A stretch of 30,926 nt of DNA from CAIQJJ01 sp964606085 (GTDB taxonomy: Bacteria; Chloroflexota; Anaerolineae; Anaerolineales; UBA4823): contig CAZSFD010000061.1 in the NCBI GenBank assembly GCA_964606085.1, positions 1 to 30,926 on the forward strand, in the 5' to 3' direction. Below, piece by piece: positions 15,591 to 23,542 of this stretch. Position 1 is the stretch's first letter. Every line of letters starts with the position of its first letter. The notes beneath the pieces were generated by a model that did not search any database, had not been told where the DNA came from, and saw nothing but the letters and a program-made list of their open reading frames with translations. Position numbers and translations under genes: made by a program.

Positions 15591-15671
15591 GGTCGAAGGT
15601 CTAAAGTTGAAGGTTGCAGGTCAAAGGTCATCATGCCAGCGCAACCTTCAACTTTCTAACCGTCAACACTA
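15591..15671. repeat. Period-7 repeat with a perfect 15-bp inverted repeat between rpsD and rpoA
   Basis: RGT recurs exactly every 7 nt at 591, 598, 605, 612, 619 and 626 of the 15 kb block (units such as GGTCGAA and GGTCTAA). Arms 15603-15617 and 15641-15655 are perfect complements with a 23-nt loop. The opposite arm repeats AAC at 643, 650, 658 and 665 and reaches the rpsD stop (15669-15671). The element ends a few nt before the rpoA Shine-Dalgarno site. Confidence 0.75.
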
Positions 15672-16307
15672 ACGCGAGTAATACTCAACGATGGACTGCT
15701 CGGCCAGATTGCCGTCAATCTCGGAGCGCTCTGGCAAACGGGCGACCGTGCCAGCCAGATTTTTCAAATCACGTGTCAACCAGCCTGGAACAGTGTGCGT
15801 TTCAGCCATATCAGACAGGCCCTTGAAGTATTCACGCTTCACCGAACCTTCGCGCACAGCGATCATGTCACCGGCGTTCAAAATCATCGAAGGTACATCG
15901 GTGCGGCGGCCATTGACCGTAAAGTGACCATGTGTGACCAGTTGGCGAGCTTGCGCGCGGCTCTCAGCATAACCCAAGCGATAGACCACATTGTCCAGGC
16001 GAGATTCAAGCACCTGGAGCAGGTTCAAACCGGTCATCCCACGACGCTTCAGCGAAGCAGCGTAGAAGCGGTGGAACTGGCGTTCCAACATGCCATACAC
16101 GCGGCGCGCTTTTTGCTTGGCGCGCAGTTGGCGCTGGTAATCGGACTCGCGCTTGCGAGAAAATTGCGAACTTTTACCATGCTGACCGGGAGCATAGCCG
16201 CGGCGCTCGAAGGCGCATTTTGGCGTAAAGCAGCGGGAACCCTTCAAAAACAGCTTTTCGCCTTCCCGACGGCACAATTTACAAACTGGCCCATTGTATT
16301 TCGCCAT
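15669..16307 (-). CDS. rpsD: 30S ribosomal protein S4, zinc-binding form
   Basis: 212 residues. Primary 16S rRNA-binding assembly initiator; in E. coli also a translational repressor of the alpha operon. Four cysteines C9, C12, C26 and C31 form the zinc site of the C+ type of S4. The S4 RNA-binding domain spans about 100-165 (ESRLDNVVYRLGYAESRAQAR, LVTHGHFTVNGRR). It ends VEYYSR as expected for the family (usually EFYSR). It is preceded by rpsK and followed by a repeat-filled gap before rpoA. Confidence 0.97.
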   Translation of the reverse strand: MAKYNGPVCKLCRREGEKLFLKGSRCFTPKCAFERRGYAPGQHGKSSQFSRKRESDYQRQLRAKQKARRVYGMLERQFHRFYAASLKRRGMTGLNLLQVLESRLDNVVYRLGYAESRAQARQLVTHGHFTVNGRRTDVPSMILNAGDMIAVREGSVKREYFKGLSDMAETHTVPGWLTRDLKNLAGTVARLPERSEIDGNLAEQSIVEYYSR

Positions 16308-16333
16308 AAATCATCTTCCTCTTCAACACTAAA

Positions 16334-16735
16334 CTACACGCGGCGCTTCTTCGGCGGCCGGCAACCGTTATGCGGCACCGGGGTCAGGTCGGTAATCGAA
16401 GTAACCCGGATACCCAAAGCCTGCACTGCCCGGATGGCGTTTTCGCGACCGGGGCCAGGCCCTTTGATATACAACTGAACTTCTTGCAAACCCATCGCCA
16501 TGGCCGCTTTAACTGCAGCTTCTGAGGCCAAACGGGCAGCAAAAGGCGTACTTTTACGCGAGCCTTTGAACCCAACCGCACCCGCGCTGCTCCAGGTCAA
16601 GGTATTGCCATCCACATCCGTCACCGTGACAATGGTATTGTTGAAGGTAGCGGCGACATGCACCTGACCACTGGAGACGGTCTTCTTAATTTTCTTTGCG
16701 GTCTTTCGACGCGCAGCACTTGCACTTTGAGCCAT
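16334..16735 (-). CDS. rpsK: 30S ribosomal protein S11
   Basis: 133 residues. Part of the platform near the E site. A basic N-terminal extension (about 1-25, RRKTAKKIKKTV) leads into VHVAATFNNTIVTVTDVDGN, then GFKGSRKSTPFAA and the C-terminal TPVPHNGCRPPKKRRV, all diagnostic. It follows rpsM by 12 nt and precedes rpsD by 26 nt. Confidence 0.97.
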   Translation of the reverse strand: MAQSASAARRKTAKKIKKTVSSGQVHVAATFNNTIVTVTDVDGNTLTWSSAGAVGFKGSRKSTPFAARLASEAAVKAAMAMGLQEVQLYIKGPGPGRENAIRAVQALGIRVTSITDLTPVPHNGCRPPKKRRV

Positions 16736-16747
16736 AACTCCTCACTT

Positions 16748-17137
16748 TTACTTCTTGGTTGCGCCACGTCGTCGGCCGCGCCCGGCAACTGTCTTCTTGG
16801 GGCCCTTGCGGGAGCGCGCATTGGTACGAGTTCGCTGGCCGCGAGCAGGTAAATTGCGGCGGTGCCGCAAACCGCGATAGCAACCAATTTCAACCAGCCG
16901 TTTGATGCTCATCTGGATATCACGCCGAAGATCACCTTCGACCATGAAATGGCTACTGATGTATTCGCGCAACAGATTGACCTCAACTTCGGTCAAATCT
17001 TTAATGCGCGCGTCAGGATTGACACCCGTGGCGGTCAAAATTTCGTTGGAACGGGTGCGCCCAATCCCATAGATATAGGTCAAACCAACTTCAACTCGCT
17101 TGTTGCGAGGCAGGTCAACGCCTTCAATACGTGCCAT
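16748..17137 (-). CDS. rpsM: 30S ribosomal protein S13
   Basis: 129 residues. Head protein bridging to the large subunit and contacting P-site tRNA. Conserved features are MARIEGVDLPRNKRVEVGLTYIYGIG, the helix-two-turn-helix region, and the C-terminal GLRHRRNLPARGQRTRTNAR followed by a strongly basic tail. It follows rpmJ by 5 nt and starts the classic rpsM-rpsK-rpsD-rpoA-rplQ order. Confidence 0.97.
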   Translation of the reverse strand: MARIEGVDLPRNKRVEVGLTYIYGIGRTRSNEILTATGVNPDARIKDLTEVEVNLLREYISSHFMVEGDLRRDIQMSIKRLVEIGCYRGLRHRRNLPARGQRTRTNARSRKGPKKTVAGRGRRRGATKK

Positions 17138-17142
17138 ATCTG

Positions 17143-17256
17143 TTATCCCTGTCGTTGCTTATGTTTCGGATTATCACAAATGATAAACAAGCGCCCTTTG
17201 CGACGAACATATTTGCATTTGGCGCAACGTTTCTTGATTGATGCAGTTACTTTCAT
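17143..17256 (-). CDS. rpmJ: 50S ribosomal protein L36, zinc-ribbon form
   Basis: 37 residues, MKVTASIKKRCAKCKYVRRK onward. C11, C14, C27 and H32 form the expected zinc site. The start at 17254-17256 is chosen because AAGGAG lies 9 nt upstream and because the longer in-frame extension up to 17388 crosses a promoter and has no family similarity. First gene of a probable sub-operon driven from 17320-17348. Confidence 0.95.
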   Translation of the reverse strand: MKVTASIKKRCAKCKYVRRKGRLFIICDNPKHKQRQG

Positions 17257-17319
17257 AATGCCATACTCCTTATCCATTTCGCGTTGCAGCCATTCTAGCA
17301 GCCACGCCACGAAGTTGCG

Positions 17320-17348
17320 ATTATACCCTTGCTTACACCATCCGTCCA
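17320..17348 (-). promoter_or_regulatory. Internal promoter upstream of rpmJ-rpsM-rpsK-rpsD-rpoA-rplQ
   Basis: On the minus strand TGGACG (17343-17348) and a perfect TATAAT (17320-17325) are separated by 17 nt, inside the 103-nt gap between map and rpmJ. It would let the alpha-operon part be transcribed separately from the spc part. The gap holds no other gene; infA, which often sits here, is absent. Confidence 0.6.
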
Positions 17349-17359
17349 GCGTACATAAA

Positions 17360-18133
17360 CTATAGCAGTGTAAGGATGCGTGGCCCATCGCTGGTCACAG
17401 CCACGCTGTGTTCAAAATGTGCGGTCAATGATCGATCTGCCGAAATGACAGTCCATTCATCCGACAATACTTTGGTTTTGTCGGTACCTATCAACAACAT
17501 GGGTTCGAGGGCGATGGTCATACCGGGCCGCAATAACATGCCGCGACCGGGTGTGCCATAGTTGGGCACTTGCGGGCCTTCGTGCATGTGGCGGCCCACG
17601 CCATGCCCAGTGTACTCGCGGGTTACATAATAACCCTGTCCTTCGGCAAAACGTTGAATGGCCGCCGAGACATCGCCAGTTTTCTTCCCGGCGATCATCA
17701 TCCGAATACCCTCTTGAAGGGCCTGCTCGGTGACATCCAATAAACGCCTGGCTTTCGGGGAAATATCGCCAATGCCCACGGTAATCGCCGCATCGCCGAC
17801 AAAGCCATCCAATGTCGTCCCACAATCTACAGAGAGGATATCTCCAGAGCGCAACTTGCGCTTTTTGTTGGGGATGCCATGCACCAGTTCTTCGTTAATG
17901 CTGGCGCAAATCGTTGCAGGATATGGATAAGGCCCCGGGTAACCTTTGAAGGTGGGGATGCCACCAGCTTTGCGAATGATTTGGTAAGCCAGATCATCCA
18001 GATCAGCCGTACTGACACCCGGTTGCGCTGTCTCGCGAATCGCCGCTAACACCTGGGCCGTCACACGACCAGCCTCACGCATTTGCTCAAGTTCCTGAGC
18101 GCTTTTGATGACAACTGCCTGGCCCAAACGCAT
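17360..18133 (-). CDS. map: Methionine aminopeptidase, type I
   Basis: 257 residues. Removes the initiator Met from nascent proteins. The metal ligands are all visible: D103 (SVDCG), D114 (FVGDAA), H177 (GHGVGR), E210 (ALEPM) and E241 (HFEHS), with substrate-binding H85 (EELVHGIP). No SH3-like N-terminal extension, so the short bacterial class (Ia). It lies 24 nt after adk, the common secY-adk-map order. No clear Shine-Dalgarno site precedes ATG 18131-18133. Confidence 0.97.
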   Translation of the reverse strand: MRLGQAVVIKSAQELEQMREAGRVTAQVLAAIRETAQPGVSTADLDDLAYQIIRKAGGIPTFKGYPGPYPYPATICASINEELVHGIPNKKRKLRSGDILSVDCGTTLDGFVGDAAITVGIGDISPKARRLLDVTEQALQEGIRMMIAGKKTGDVSAAIQRFAEGQGYYVTREYTGHGVGRHMHEGPQVPNYGTPGRGMLLRPGMTIALEPMLLIGTDKTKVLSDEWTVISADRSLTAHFEHSVAVTSDGPRILTLL

Positions 18134-18157
18134 TGTGAATGTACCAATTTTCAGCGG

Positions 18158-18814
18158 CTACATGAGCGCCGTTAACAGTTCTACCGACACTTTCTCGATA
18201 GACTGCGTACCGTCCACTTCCAGCAATAAACCTTCACCCTGGTAGTAATCAATCAGGGGCTGGGTTTGTTCGAGGTAAACACGGATACGCCGCGTAACCG
18301 TTTCAGCCTTATCATCATCACGCTGGTAAAGCTCACCGCCATCCAAATCACAACGACCAGGTTCTTTCGATGGGTTGAACTTTTCGTGATACACCTGCCC
18401 ACACGAACGGCAAGTCCAGCGGCCAGTCAGACGCTCTACCAAGACCGTTTCAGGAACATTGATATAGGGGACAGATTTAACTGCGCCGTTCAGGCTGGTG
18501 AGCATTTCGGCCAGGGCCGTGGCCTGGGCGGGTGTGCGCGGAAAACCATCCAGCAAAGCGCCGTTATCACAGTCGGGGCGTGAGAGACGTTCACGGATCA
18601 TGGAGATGGTGACATCGTCGGGAACGAGTTCGCCCTTGTCCATATACGTTTTCGCCAGCTTGCCCAATTCGGTCTCTTTCTTCAAGTTTTCGCGAAAGAT
18701 GTCACCGGAAGAGATGTGTGAAAGGGCTAACTTCTCTGCGATCAACTGTGCCTGGGTGCCTTTGCCCGCGCCCGGCGGGCCAAGTAGAACGATGTATGTG
18801 CGAACAGCGCTCAT
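18158..18814 (-). CDS. adk: Adenylate kinase with zinc-binding LID
   Basis: 218 residues. Catalyses ATP + AMP to 2 ADP. The P-loop is GPPGAGKGT (12-20); AMP-binding segments are SSGDIFRENL and LLDGFPRTPAQA. The LID domain has a structural zinc site of the C-C-C-D type: C135, C138, C155 and D158, as in Bacillus enzymes. The start at 18812-18814 is set by AAGGAG 6 nt upstream; a longer frame to 18850 would overlap the end of secY. It lies 10 nt after secY. Confidence 0.96.
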   Translation of the reverse strand: MSAVRTYIVLLGPPGAGKGTQAQLIAEKLALSHISSGDIFRENLKKETELGKLAKTYMDKGELVPDDVTISMIRERLSRPDCDNGALLDGFPRTPAQATALAEMLTSLNGAVKSVPYINVPETVLVERLTGRWTCRSCGQVYHEKFNPSKEPGRCDLDGGELYQRDDDKAETVTRRIRVYLEQTQPLIDYYQGEGLLLEVDGTQSIEKVSVELLTALM

Positions 18815-18824
18815 GAGGTTCTCC

Positions 18825-20180
18825 TTAGCGAACCAGGCGGGCATCGTCATAGCCGCGCAACTTTAGTTCAGCATCAATGTTGTTGAAGGTATCACGAACA
18901 ACACCAGTCACAATCAGCAAACCGGAAGAAGAAACCAGCAGAAGGCCAGCGCTATTGCCCAGGTTGATGGCGAACAGCGAAAGAATGCCCGTCACCAACA
19001 CTGGCAGGACAGCGATCAAACCGAGGAACAATGCCCCTGGTAGGGTGATGCGCCGCAGCACCTTGTTGAGATAGCGTTGGGTCGGGGCGCCACGCGCCAC
19101 ACCAGGGATTTGCGCGCCAGCTTTCTTGAGGTTCTCACCATAGTTTTGTTGTTGGAAAAGAACATCGGTATAGAAAAAGGTGAAGAAGACCACCATCAAG
19201 AAGTACAGCAACCAGTAAACATTATTGCCGCCGCTGAAGGTGACATAAACACTGGTCGAGAAATCTTTGATGATCTGGATCGTGCTATTCATGCCGAAAG
19301 TGGCAAGGATTGACGGAAAAGTGAGCAGGGATTGGGCAAAGATCAACGGGATCATGCCAGCCATATTGACCATCAAAGGCAGCGTACCTTTGACCGGCAT
19401 AGAGGTTCCGCGGCCCACCCGACGTCCCGGGTACATCACCGGGATATTGCGGCGACCTTGTTGGATAATGACGATCAAAAAGATCACCAGCACAATGACC
19501 ACTAACAGCACCACCAGCGCAATCGGCCATCGTTCTGCGGCGCCCGCAATGATGCTGCGGAAATTACTGGGGATTTGAGCGACAATGCCCGCAAAAATCA
19601 ACAGCGAAAGTCCCTGGTTGCGGATGCCATATTCGGAGATCAACTCACCCAGCCAGATGCCAAACATCGTTCCGGCGGTCATGCTCAAGACAATTGTCCA
19701 GGAAGACAACCAGCTTGCACCAAACAGGTTAAAGCCGCTGATGATTTCCGCATTGGCCATCGTGGAAAAAATGTTGATCTGACCGATGGCCTGGAGTGCA
19801 GCCATGGGAATGGTCAACAACATGGTCCATTTTTCCATCCATTTTTGCCAGCCGCGCGGGTCTTCTTCCATGCGCCGTTGCCAGGCAGGGATAATCGGGG
19901 CAAGCAGTTGGATGATGATTTGGGCGGTGATGTAAGGGTAGACACCCATCGCCAGCACCGAAAAATTAGACACCGTCCCACCCGACAGGAGATCGAGGAT
20001 GCCCACCAGCGTCCCCGCGGCTGTGCCACTGCCGATCATATTCGCCAGCACATCTGCATTGGCGCCCGGAACAGGCACATGCGCGGCAAGGCGATAGATA
20101 GCCATCAACAACAAGGTGATCAACAATTTGGTGCGGATGTCGTGCGCCGTCCATAGATAACGCCAGGCAGATCGCTTCAT
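18825..20180 (-). CDS. secY: Preprotein translocase channel subunit SecY
   Basis: 451 residues, integral membrane, with the ten hydrophobic segments expected of the SecYEG pore. N-terminal helix region LLITLLLMAIYRLAAHVPVPG; plug/TM2 region LLSGGTVSNFSVLAMGVYPYITAQIIIQLL; C-terminal half includes PGRRVGRGTSMPVKGTLPLMVNMAGMIPLIFA, and the C-terminal loop has the KAGAQIPGVARGAPTQRYL ribosome/SecA contact segment. It closes the spc part after rplO. The giant secreted protein elsewhere in the window would be an expected Sec client. Confidence 0.97.
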   Translation of the reverse strand: MKRSAWRYLWTAHDIRTKLLITLLLMAIYRLAAHVPVPGANADVLANMIGSGTAAGTLVGILDLLSGGTVSNFSVLAMGVYPYITAQIIIQLLAPIIPAWQRRMEEDPRGWQKWMEKWTMLLTIPMAALQAIGQINIFSTMANAEIISGFNLFGASWLSSWTIVLSMTAGTMFGIWLGELISEYGIRNQGLSLLIFAGIVAQIPSNFRSIIAGAAERWPIALVVLLVVIVLVIFLIVIIQQGRRNIPVMYPGRRVGRGTSMPVKGTLPLMVNMAGMIPLIFAQSLLTFPSILATFGMNSTIQIIKDFSTSVYVTFSGGNNVYWLLYFLMVVFFTFFYTDVLFQQQNYGENLKKAGAQIPGVARGAPTQRYLNKVLRRITLPGALFLGLIAVLPVLVTGILSLFAINLGNSAGLLLVSSSGLLIVTGVVRDTFNNIDAELKLRGYDDARLVR

Positions 20181-20206
20181 GAAAGTTCCTCTTGGTTGAA
20201 AAGTGT

Positions 20207-20662
20207 TCAGGCCTCGATGATGTTCACGCTGCCGCCCGCCGCTTCAATTTTGCTTTGCGCCGACTTGCTGACGCGATGTGCACTGACCTTGATCGCCACA
20301 GCGATATCGCCGCGTCCCAGGATAACAATCGGATTACGTTTGTCGCGCAACAGATGAGCTTCAGCGAGCGCTTCAGGGGTCACATCACTGCCCGCCGGAA
20401 ACGCATCCAATTGATCCAGGTTGATTTCGTTGTATTCCACACGATGCAGCGGGGTGAAACCCTGGCCGCGCACAAACGGCAACCGACGATAAAAAGGCAG
20501 ATTGCCACCCTGGTGATATAACCGGGTGCCGCCGCCCGAACGGGAGTTTTGGCCTTTTTGACCACGTCCCGCCGTACGGCCCTGACCAGCAGCAATACCC
20601 TGGCCTACGCGCTTGCGCTTCTTGCGCGAACCTTCTTGGGGTTGGAGATCATGCAGTTTCAT
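20207..20662 (-). CDS. rplO: 50S ribosomal protein L15
   Basis: 151 residues. It begins MKLHDLQPQEGSRKKRKRVGQGIAAGQGRTAGRG, the Gly/Arg-rich extension that threads into 23S rRNA, followed by GGGTRLYHQGGNLPFYRRLP and a compact C-terminal globular domain. Its ATG overlaps the end of rpmD by 4 nt (translational coupling), and secY follows after 26 nt. Confidence 0.96.
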   Translation of the reverse strand: MKLHDLQPQEGSRKKRKRVGQGIAAGQGRTAGRGQKGQNSRSGGGTRLYHQGGNLPFYRRLPFVRGQGFTPLHRVEYNEINLDQLDAFPAGSDVTPEALAEAHLLRDKRNPIVILGRGDIAVAIKVSAHRVSKSAQSKIEAAGGSVNIIEA

Positions 20663-20862
20663 AGTTCTTCTACCTCAACCAGGCGGTCAACGATATACAA
20701 CATGCCACGCAACGTGGGCGAGTCGACATGTTCCACCTGCTGATTCATGCGGCGTAAACCCAATGCACGCACGGTCGCCTTATGGCGCTTTGTGCAGCCA
20801 ATGGGGCTTCTGACCAGTGTAATGCGGACAATTTTTTCTTTGGTTTCAGCGGTCTTATCCAT
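20659..20862 (-). CDS. rpmD: 50S ribosomal protein L30
   Basis: 67 residues, slightly longer than the common 58-60 because of about eight extra N-terminal residues (MDKTAETKEK). Core IVRITLVRSPIGCTKRHKATVRALGLRRMNQQVEHVDSPTLRGMLYIVDRLVEV is typical. It overlaps rpsE by 8 nt at its start and rplO by 4 nt at its end. Confidence 0.94.
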   Translation of the reverse strand: MDKTAETKEKIVRITLVRSPIGCTKRHKATVRALGLRRMNQQVEHVDSPTLRGMLYIVDRLVEVEEL

Positions 20863-21385
20863 TCTTTCTCCGCTCCCAATAAGGAACTACATCTTTCGGC
20901 GATTTTCCACGCCCAGCAGCTTCTTCTTGAGGAGATTTCAACTGCTGCAACGCTTCAATCGTGGCAAAAACAACATTCAAGACATTGTTGCTGCCCAAAG
21001 ACTTCGTCAGGATGTCTGAAATGCCTACCACTTCCAACACGGCACGCACACCACCACCAGCGATAACGCCCGTACCGGCTGAAGCCGGTTTGAGCAAAAC
21101 CCGCGCCCCCGCCACCTTACCGATGACTTCATGGGGGATGGTGGTGCCAAAGGTGTTGATTTTTTGCATATTGCGGCGCGCACGCTCACTGGCCTTGCGC
21201 ATGGCATCTGGCACAGCATTGGCCTTGCCCACACCGACCCCAATGCGGCCTCGGTTATCTCCGGTAACAACGGCCACCCGAAAATTGAAGCGGCGGCCAC
21301 CTTTGACAACTTTGGCAACACGCGCAATTTCAATCACGCGCTCATCATATTCTTGTTCAAGCTCTTGGATCTGATAATCCGACAT
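20855..21385 (-). CDS. rpsE: 30S ribosomal protein S5
   Basis: 176 residues. N-terminal double-stranded RNA-binding domain with IARVAKVVKGGRRFNFRVAVV and GDNRGRIGVGVGKANAVPDAMRKA, then the C-terminal domain with GVIAGGGVRAVLEVVGI. S5 lies at the mRNA entry site and affects decoding fidelity. The start at 21383-21385 is chosen because GGAG lies 6 nt before it; an ATG four codons earlier is possible but lacks a site. It overlaps rpmD by 8 nt. Confidence 0.95.
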   Translation of the reverse strand: MSDYQIQELEQEYDERVIEIARVAKVVKGGRRFNFRVAVVTGDNRGRIGVGVGKANAVPDAMRKASERARRNMQKINTFGTTIPHEVIGKVAGARVLLKPASAGTGVIAGGGVRAVLEVVGISDILTKSLGSNNVLNVVFATIEALQQLKSPQEEAAGRGKSPKDVVPYWERRKNG

Positions 21386-21409
21386 GTTCGACTCCATTTA
21401 GCAGAAAGG

Positions 21410-21772
21410 CTAAAACTCCAGGCCACCTTCGCGGGCAGCATCCGCCAGGGCCTTGACACGGCCCAGGTAGCGATAGCCGCCACGGTCGAAAACAACTTTC
21501 TTGATACCTTTGGCCTGGGCGCGTTCAGCCACGGCTTTGCCGATCAATTTGGCCTGCTCTGTTTTGTTCAGGCCTTCCATTTGAGCGCGCAACTGACCAT
21601 CTACGGTCGAAGCAGAAGCCAGGGTACTGCCTGCTTCATCATCAATCACCTGGGCGTAAATATGTGCCAGCCCACGAAAAACGCACAAGCGAGGGCGCTC
21701 TGGCGTACCAGAGACACGCTTACGAATTCGCTGGTGACGATTGATACGAGATAGGGAACGTGCTGTAGCCAT
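21410..21772 (-). CDS. rplR: 50S ribosomal protein L18
   Basis: 120 residues. 5S rRNA-binding protein of the central protuberance. Features include the basic N-terminus (RINRHQRIRKRVSG), RPRLCVFRGLAHIYAQVIDD and the C-terminal FDRGGYRYLGRVKALADAAREGGLEF. It follows rplF by 3 nt and precedes rpsE by about 24 nt. Confidence 0.96.
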   Translation of the reverse strand: MATARSLSRINRHQRIRKRVSGTPERPRLCVFRGLAHIYAQVIDDEAGSTLASASTVDGQLRAQMEGLNKTEQAKLIGKAVAERAQAKGIKKVVFDRGGYRYLGRVKALADAAREGGLEF

Positions 21773-21775
21773 AGA

Positions 21776-22318
21776 TTAACCCTTACCTGTCTTACCGGCC
21801 TTGCGGCGAACTTTTTCACCCAGGTATTTGATACCTTTTTCGTGATAAGGCTCCACTGGGCGAACGGATCGCACATTGGCAGCCACCTGGCCAACTGTTT
21901 GCTTATCAAAACCCTTCACCTTGATCTGGCGTGTTTTGGCATCGGCTTCAAAGCTGATCCCTGTCGGAGGTGTCATCACAACCGGATGGGAATAGCCTAC
22001 ATAAAGCACCAAATTAGCACCATTGATTTCAGCGCGATAACCAACGCCATTGACCTCGAGAATTTTCTCGAAACCGGCATTCACACCACTGACCATATTA
22101 TTGATCAAGGCACGCGTCATGCCATGTAAGGCGCGGTGCGTGCGAGCATCAGATGGACGACTCACCGTGATAGCGCCCTCTTCCAATGACAAACTCATTT
22201 CCGGCGGGAACGTTTGTTGCAGTTCACCTTTCGGGCCTTTTACACGGATGGTAGAGCCTTCAATTTGAACCTGAACGCCAGCCGGGACTTTTACGGGCAT
22301 ACGACCAATACGAGACAC
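21776..22318 (-). CDS. rplF: 50S ribosomal protein L6
   Basis: 180 residues. Two tandem L6 folds: the first about 1-80 (MSRIGRMPVKVPAGV; RTHRALHGMTRALINNMVSGV) and the second about 85-175, ending with GQVAANVRSVRPVEPYHEKGIKYLGEKVRRKAGKTGKG, the family signature near the factor-binding site. It lies between rpsH (9 nt) and rplR (3 nt). Confidence 0.97.
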   Translation of the reverse strand: MSRIGRMPVKVPAGVQVQIEGSTIRVKGPKGELQQTFPPEMSLSLEEGAITVSRPSDARTHRALHGMTRALINNMVSGVNAGFEKILEVNGVGYRAEINGANLVLYVGYSHPVVMTPPTGISFEADAKTRQIKVKGFDKQTVGQVAANVRSVRPVEPYHEKGIKYLGEKVRRKAGKTGKG

Positions 22319-22327
22319 GCTGACCTC

Positions 22328-22741
22328 CTACCAAACTTTACAGAGGATTTCGCCACCCACCCCAAGCTGGCGGGCGCGTTGGCCCGTCATAACACCTTTG
22401 GGGGTGGACAAAATGGCAATCCCCATGCCCGACAACACCCAGGGGATTTCGCCCTTTCCGGTGTACACCCGGTTGCCGGGGCGGCTGATGCGCTGCAATC
22501 CAGTAATCACCGGGCGGCGCTCGCGGCGCTCACCGATGTATTTCAGGCGAATGCGCAATACTTTACTCTGCGATGGATTCCCATCCACCACTTCATAACT
22601 GACGATATAGCCTTCTTCTTTCAAGATTTTGGCTATCGCAACCTTCAGCTTGGAGCTGGGCAAGGCTACATTTGTGTGGCCGACCATCACCGCGTTGCGG
22701 ATGCGGGTCAGCAAATCAGCAATAGGATCAGTAACGGACAT
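22328..22741 (-). CDS. rpsH: 30S ribosomal protein S8
   Basis: 137 residues. Central-domain assembly protein and, in E. coli, translational repressor of the spc operon. MSVTDPIADLLTRIRNAVMVGH opens it; the C-terminal signature GMGIAILSTPKGVMTGQRARQLGVGGEILCKVW is present. It follows rpsN by 21 nt. Confidence 0.96.
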   Translation of the reverse strand: MSVTDPIADLLTRIRNAVMVGHTNVALPSSKLKVAIAKILKEEGYIVSYEVVDGNPSQSKVLRIRLKYIGERRERRPVITGLQRISRPGNRVYTGKGEIPWVLSGMGIAILSTPKGVMTGQRARQLGVGGEILCKVW

Positions 22742-22762
22742 GCTTTACTACCTCCGTCCAGC

Positions 22763-22945
22763 TTACCAGGACGACTTAACGACGCCGGGGATTTTGCCTT
22801 CCAATGCCTGCTCGCGGAAGCAAATTCGACACAGCCCAAAACGACGCATATAGCCACGTGGCCGACCACAAACCTTGCAGCGGTTACGTACCCGGGTGGG
22901 ATATTTACGCCGCATTTCGCGATATTCCATGCACTTCTTCGCCAT
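22763..22945 (-). CDS. rpsN: 30S ribosomal protein S14, type Z (zinc-binding)
   Basis: 60 residues, the short zinc form, with C23, C26, C39 and C42 (CKVC and CRIC). It begins MAKKCMEYREMRRKYPTRVRNR and ends KIPGVVKSSW, diagnostic of type Z. It lies between rplE (2 nt) and rpsH, the normal spc position. Confidence 0.96.
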   Translation of the reverse strand: MAKKCMEYREMRRKYPTRVRNRCKVCGRPRGYMRRFGLCRICFREQALEGKIPGVVKSSW

Positions 22946-22947
22946 GT

Positions 22948-23496
22948 TTATCCTTCCTTCCGAAACGGCATGCCCAGCATTTGCAGCAATTGGCGGCCTT
23001 CATCATCGGTTTGTGCCGTGGTCACAATCGCCACTTCCAGACCGCGCAGCTTGTCAATTTTGTCGTATTCGATTTCAGGGAATACAAGTTGTTCACGCAA
23101 GCCCAGGTTGTAATTACCACGACCATCGAACCCATCCGCCGAAATACCGCGGAAATCACGCACGCGCGGCAGGGCGATATTCATCAGGCGGTCCAGGAAA
23201 TCCCACATCCGGTCGCCGCGCAAGGTGACTTTGGCGCCAATTGCGCGTCCTTCGCGCAACTTAAAATTGGCGATGCTCTTGCGGGCTTTCGTCACCACCG
23301 GTTTTTGGCCGGTAATGATGGTGAGATCGTTCACGGCTGCATCTAGCGCTTTGGCATTATCCAGCGCTTCACCGACGCCGATATTGACCACCACTTTGGT
23401 AACGCGCGGAATCCGCATGACGTTGGTCAGACCCAATTCCTTTTGCAAGGCCGGGGCTACTTCTGTTTGATAACGTTCTTTGAGAAAATGACTCAT
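22948..23496 (-). CDS. rplE: 50S ribosomal protein L5
   Basis: 182 residues. Binds 5S rRNA and contacts P-site tRNA. Features are MRIPRVTKVVVNIGVGEA, ITGQKPVVTKARKSIANFKLREG, LRGDRMWDFLDRLMNIALPRVRDFRGI and a C-terminal IVTTAQTDDEGRQLLQMLGMPF. The start at 23494-23496 is set by GGAG 7 nt upstream; five more in-frame codons upstream have no site. The 46-nt gap to rplX holds a short palindromic stretch (CGATC/GATCG) but no gene. Confidence 0.96.
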   Translation of the reverse strand: MSHFLKERYQTEVAPALQKELGLTNVMRIPRVTKVVVNIGVGEALDNAKALDAAVNDLTIITGQKPVVTKARKSIANFKLREGRAIGAKVTLRGDRMWDFLDRLMNIALPRVRDFRGISADGFDGRGNYNLGLREQLVFPEIEYDKIDKLRGLEVAIVTTAQTDDEGRQLLQMLGMPFRKEG

Positions 23497-23542
23497 TTTT
23501 ACGCTCCACAACCGATCGCAACGGCAGATCGTTGGCGTTCAA

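Noticed and set aside
17257..17388. N-terminal extension of the rpmJ frame as a relic of infA
   Set aside because: The translated extension has no S1-fold or IF-1 motifs and crosses the promoter; L36 has a good start and Shine-Dalgarno site at 17256.
23497..23542. CGATC/GATCG palindromic stretch between rplX and rplE as a seventh repeat hairpin
   Set aside because: Only 5 bp pair cleanly and the 7-nt period is not convincing over this short length.
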